Assembly: GCF_047345145.1 (NCBI RefSeq) | Contig: NZ_JBLFER010000002.1 | Location: 1,240,001-1,304,000 of the forward strand | Reading direction: 5' to 3' | Length of the DNA stretch: 64,000 bases | From: Maribacter_C sp047345145 | GTDB lineage: Bacteria > Bacteroidota > Bacteroidia > Flavobacteriales > Flavobacteriaceae | Shown here: piece by piece, positions 63,226-64,000 of the stretch | Layout of the letters: each line of letters opens with the position of its first letter | Position numbering within the stretch: position 1 is the first letter of the stretch | Translations under genes and position numbers: made by a program | Notes under the pieces: model-generated | Database searches by the model: none | The model's input: only the letters and a program-made list of their open reading frames with translations | What the model was told of the DNA's origin: nothing

Positions 63226-64000
63226 CTACTCCGTTCTTAAACTTTTAACTGGGTCGGACAAAGCAGCTTTTACAGCTTGAAAGCTTACTGTTAATAGTGC
63301 AATGCCAATAGCAACAAGGCCTGCAAGGGCAAATACCCAAGGGCTGATTTCAATGCGATACCTAAAGCCCTCCAACCAGTTTTTCATTACCCACAAAGCA
63401 ATAGGACCGGCAACTAGTAGGGCCATCAATACTAGACTCAAAAAGTCTTTGGACAAGAGTTTTACAATATCTGTTACACTGCTTCCCAAAACCTTGCGTA
63501 CTCCAATCTCCTTTCGACGCTGTTCCGCGGTATAGGCCGATAGGCCAAATAACCCCAAACAAGAGATAATGATAGCAAGTATGGCAAATATTTGGGAAAG
63601 GCTGCCCATCATTTTTTCACTTTTGAACTTCGAATTAAAAGACTCGTCAACAAACTCAAATTCAAATGGAAAAACAGGGTTGTACGTTTTCATTACTGTT
63701 TCCATAACGGTCAAGGTTTTAGTAATCTCCGTACCTGATTTGGTTTTTACGTACATTAATTGAGCATAGGAAGGTTCGTTGAAGAACATAACCGGATCGC
63801 TTGTTCCATACATATCACCATATAAATAATCTTTGACAACTCCTATGACATTATAGGTGGTACCATATCGAAGGACCGTTTTGCCCAATACACTTCCTTC
63901 TCCCATTAACTTTGCAAAAGACTGGGAAATCAAGGTGTTCGTACTATCCTTGGAAACATCTTTACTGAAACCACGACCTTCGACGATTTCCATTCCCGCG
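63226..64000 (-). CDS. MacB/FtsX-type ABC transporter permease (partial, N-terminus beyond window)
   Basis: The frame is open to the right edge; the first visible in-window Met at 63993 is likely internal (GMEIVEGR is an inner motif of these permeases). The visible part has the periplasmic MacB-like domain and three membrane helices (about 135-160, 185-210 and 225-250 of the visible 255), with RRKEIGVRKVLGSS at the coupling helix and the end DPVKSLRTE typical of Bacteroidota FtsX-family permeases. It is a lipoprotein or efflux transporter component; the ATPase gene is outside the window. Confidence 0.88.
   Translation of the reverse strand, partial: AGMEIVEGRGFSKDVSKDSTNTLISQSFAKLMGEGSVLGKTVLRYGTTYNVIGVVKDYLYGDMYGTSDPVMFFNEPSYAQLMYVKTKSGTEITKTLTVMETVMKTYNPVFPFEFEFVDESFNSKFKSEKMMGSLSQIFAILAIIISCLGLFGLSAYTAEQRRKEIGVRKVLGSSVTDIVKLLSKDFLSLVLMALLVAGPIALWVMKNWLEGFRYRIEISPWVFALAGLVAIGIALLTVSFQAVKAALSDPVKSLRTE

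Overview
The window reads as a chromosomal segment of a member of the Flavobacteriaceae (Bacteroidota), probably marine. Support: AT-rich DNA with almost no Shine-Dalgarno sites, many signal peptides ending in Ala-Gln or in a lipobox Cys, a TonB-dependent receptor with an N-terminal carboxypeptidase-like repeat domain, periplasmic TPR histidine kinases, a GH26 mannanase lipoprotein and FtsX/MacB-type permeases. I see no rRNA, tRNA, CRISPR array, insertion sequence or prophage. The first and last genes run off the window: a Rieske/ThDP-enzyme fusion at the left edge and an ABC permease at the right edge.

Layout. 1-4246: minus-strand redox and repair genes (Rieske-ThDP oxidase-like fusion, DUF427, thioredoxin-like protein, small membrane protein, small GNAT, OsmC, MsrB), followed by an AraC regulator. 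5830-8303: degenerate GNAT, TauD-like dioxygenase, GAPDH. 8399-16403: three tandem paralogous TPR / HisKA_2 sensor kinases headed by a sigma54-type response regulator. 16468-23495: Dps, aconitase, SnoaL-like protein, hydrolase-OsmC fusion, deaminase-like protein and a mercuric-reductase/RclA-like flavoprotein; then an isochorismatase-like enzyme. 24889-37458: a long plus-strand run (Asp-nucleophile hydrolase, SDR, cupin, AraC, MsrA-like protein without its catalytic Cys, HtrA protease, a very large phosphoesterase / kinase-like / beta-barrel fusion, another SDR, GreA-like protein, true MsrA, aldo/keto reductase). 37766-41643: TPR-LytS kinase, LytTR regulator and a HEIGH metallopeptidase lipoprotein. 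41850-48445: minus-strand duplicated membrane proteins, SDR, thioredoxin, two AhpD-like proteins, AraC, flavin amine oxidase and an ECF sigma factor. 48769-56803: TonB receptor, NTF2-like protein, two cytochrome P460 lipoproteins, flavin reductase and nitroreductase. 57058-64000: MOSC and thiolase genes, three decayed genes, HAD phosphatase, mannanase, DUF3788 and the permease.

Theme. The density of Msr, OsmC, AhpD-like, RclA-like, thioredoxin, Dps, SDR, cupin, nitroreductase and AraC genes suggests an oxidant/electrophile (possibly hypohalite) stress island; this is inference from content. The window's best new signals are (a) a 37-bp box with two TAGG(T/C)A half-sites 21 bp apart, present upstream of both trx-SDR and the neighbouring AhpD-like gene at almost the same distance from the start codon, a likely AraC operator; (b) an HipA/FAM20-like kinase signature inside the 1191-residue outer-membrane fusion; (c) a graveyard of three decayed genes (DUF1348, YHS, AraC) at 59192-60462; and (d) a series of enzyme-family members lacking their catalytic residue (MsrA Cys to Ser, SDR Tyr to Leu, deaminase His to Arg, OsmC second Cys lost, GNAT loop lost).
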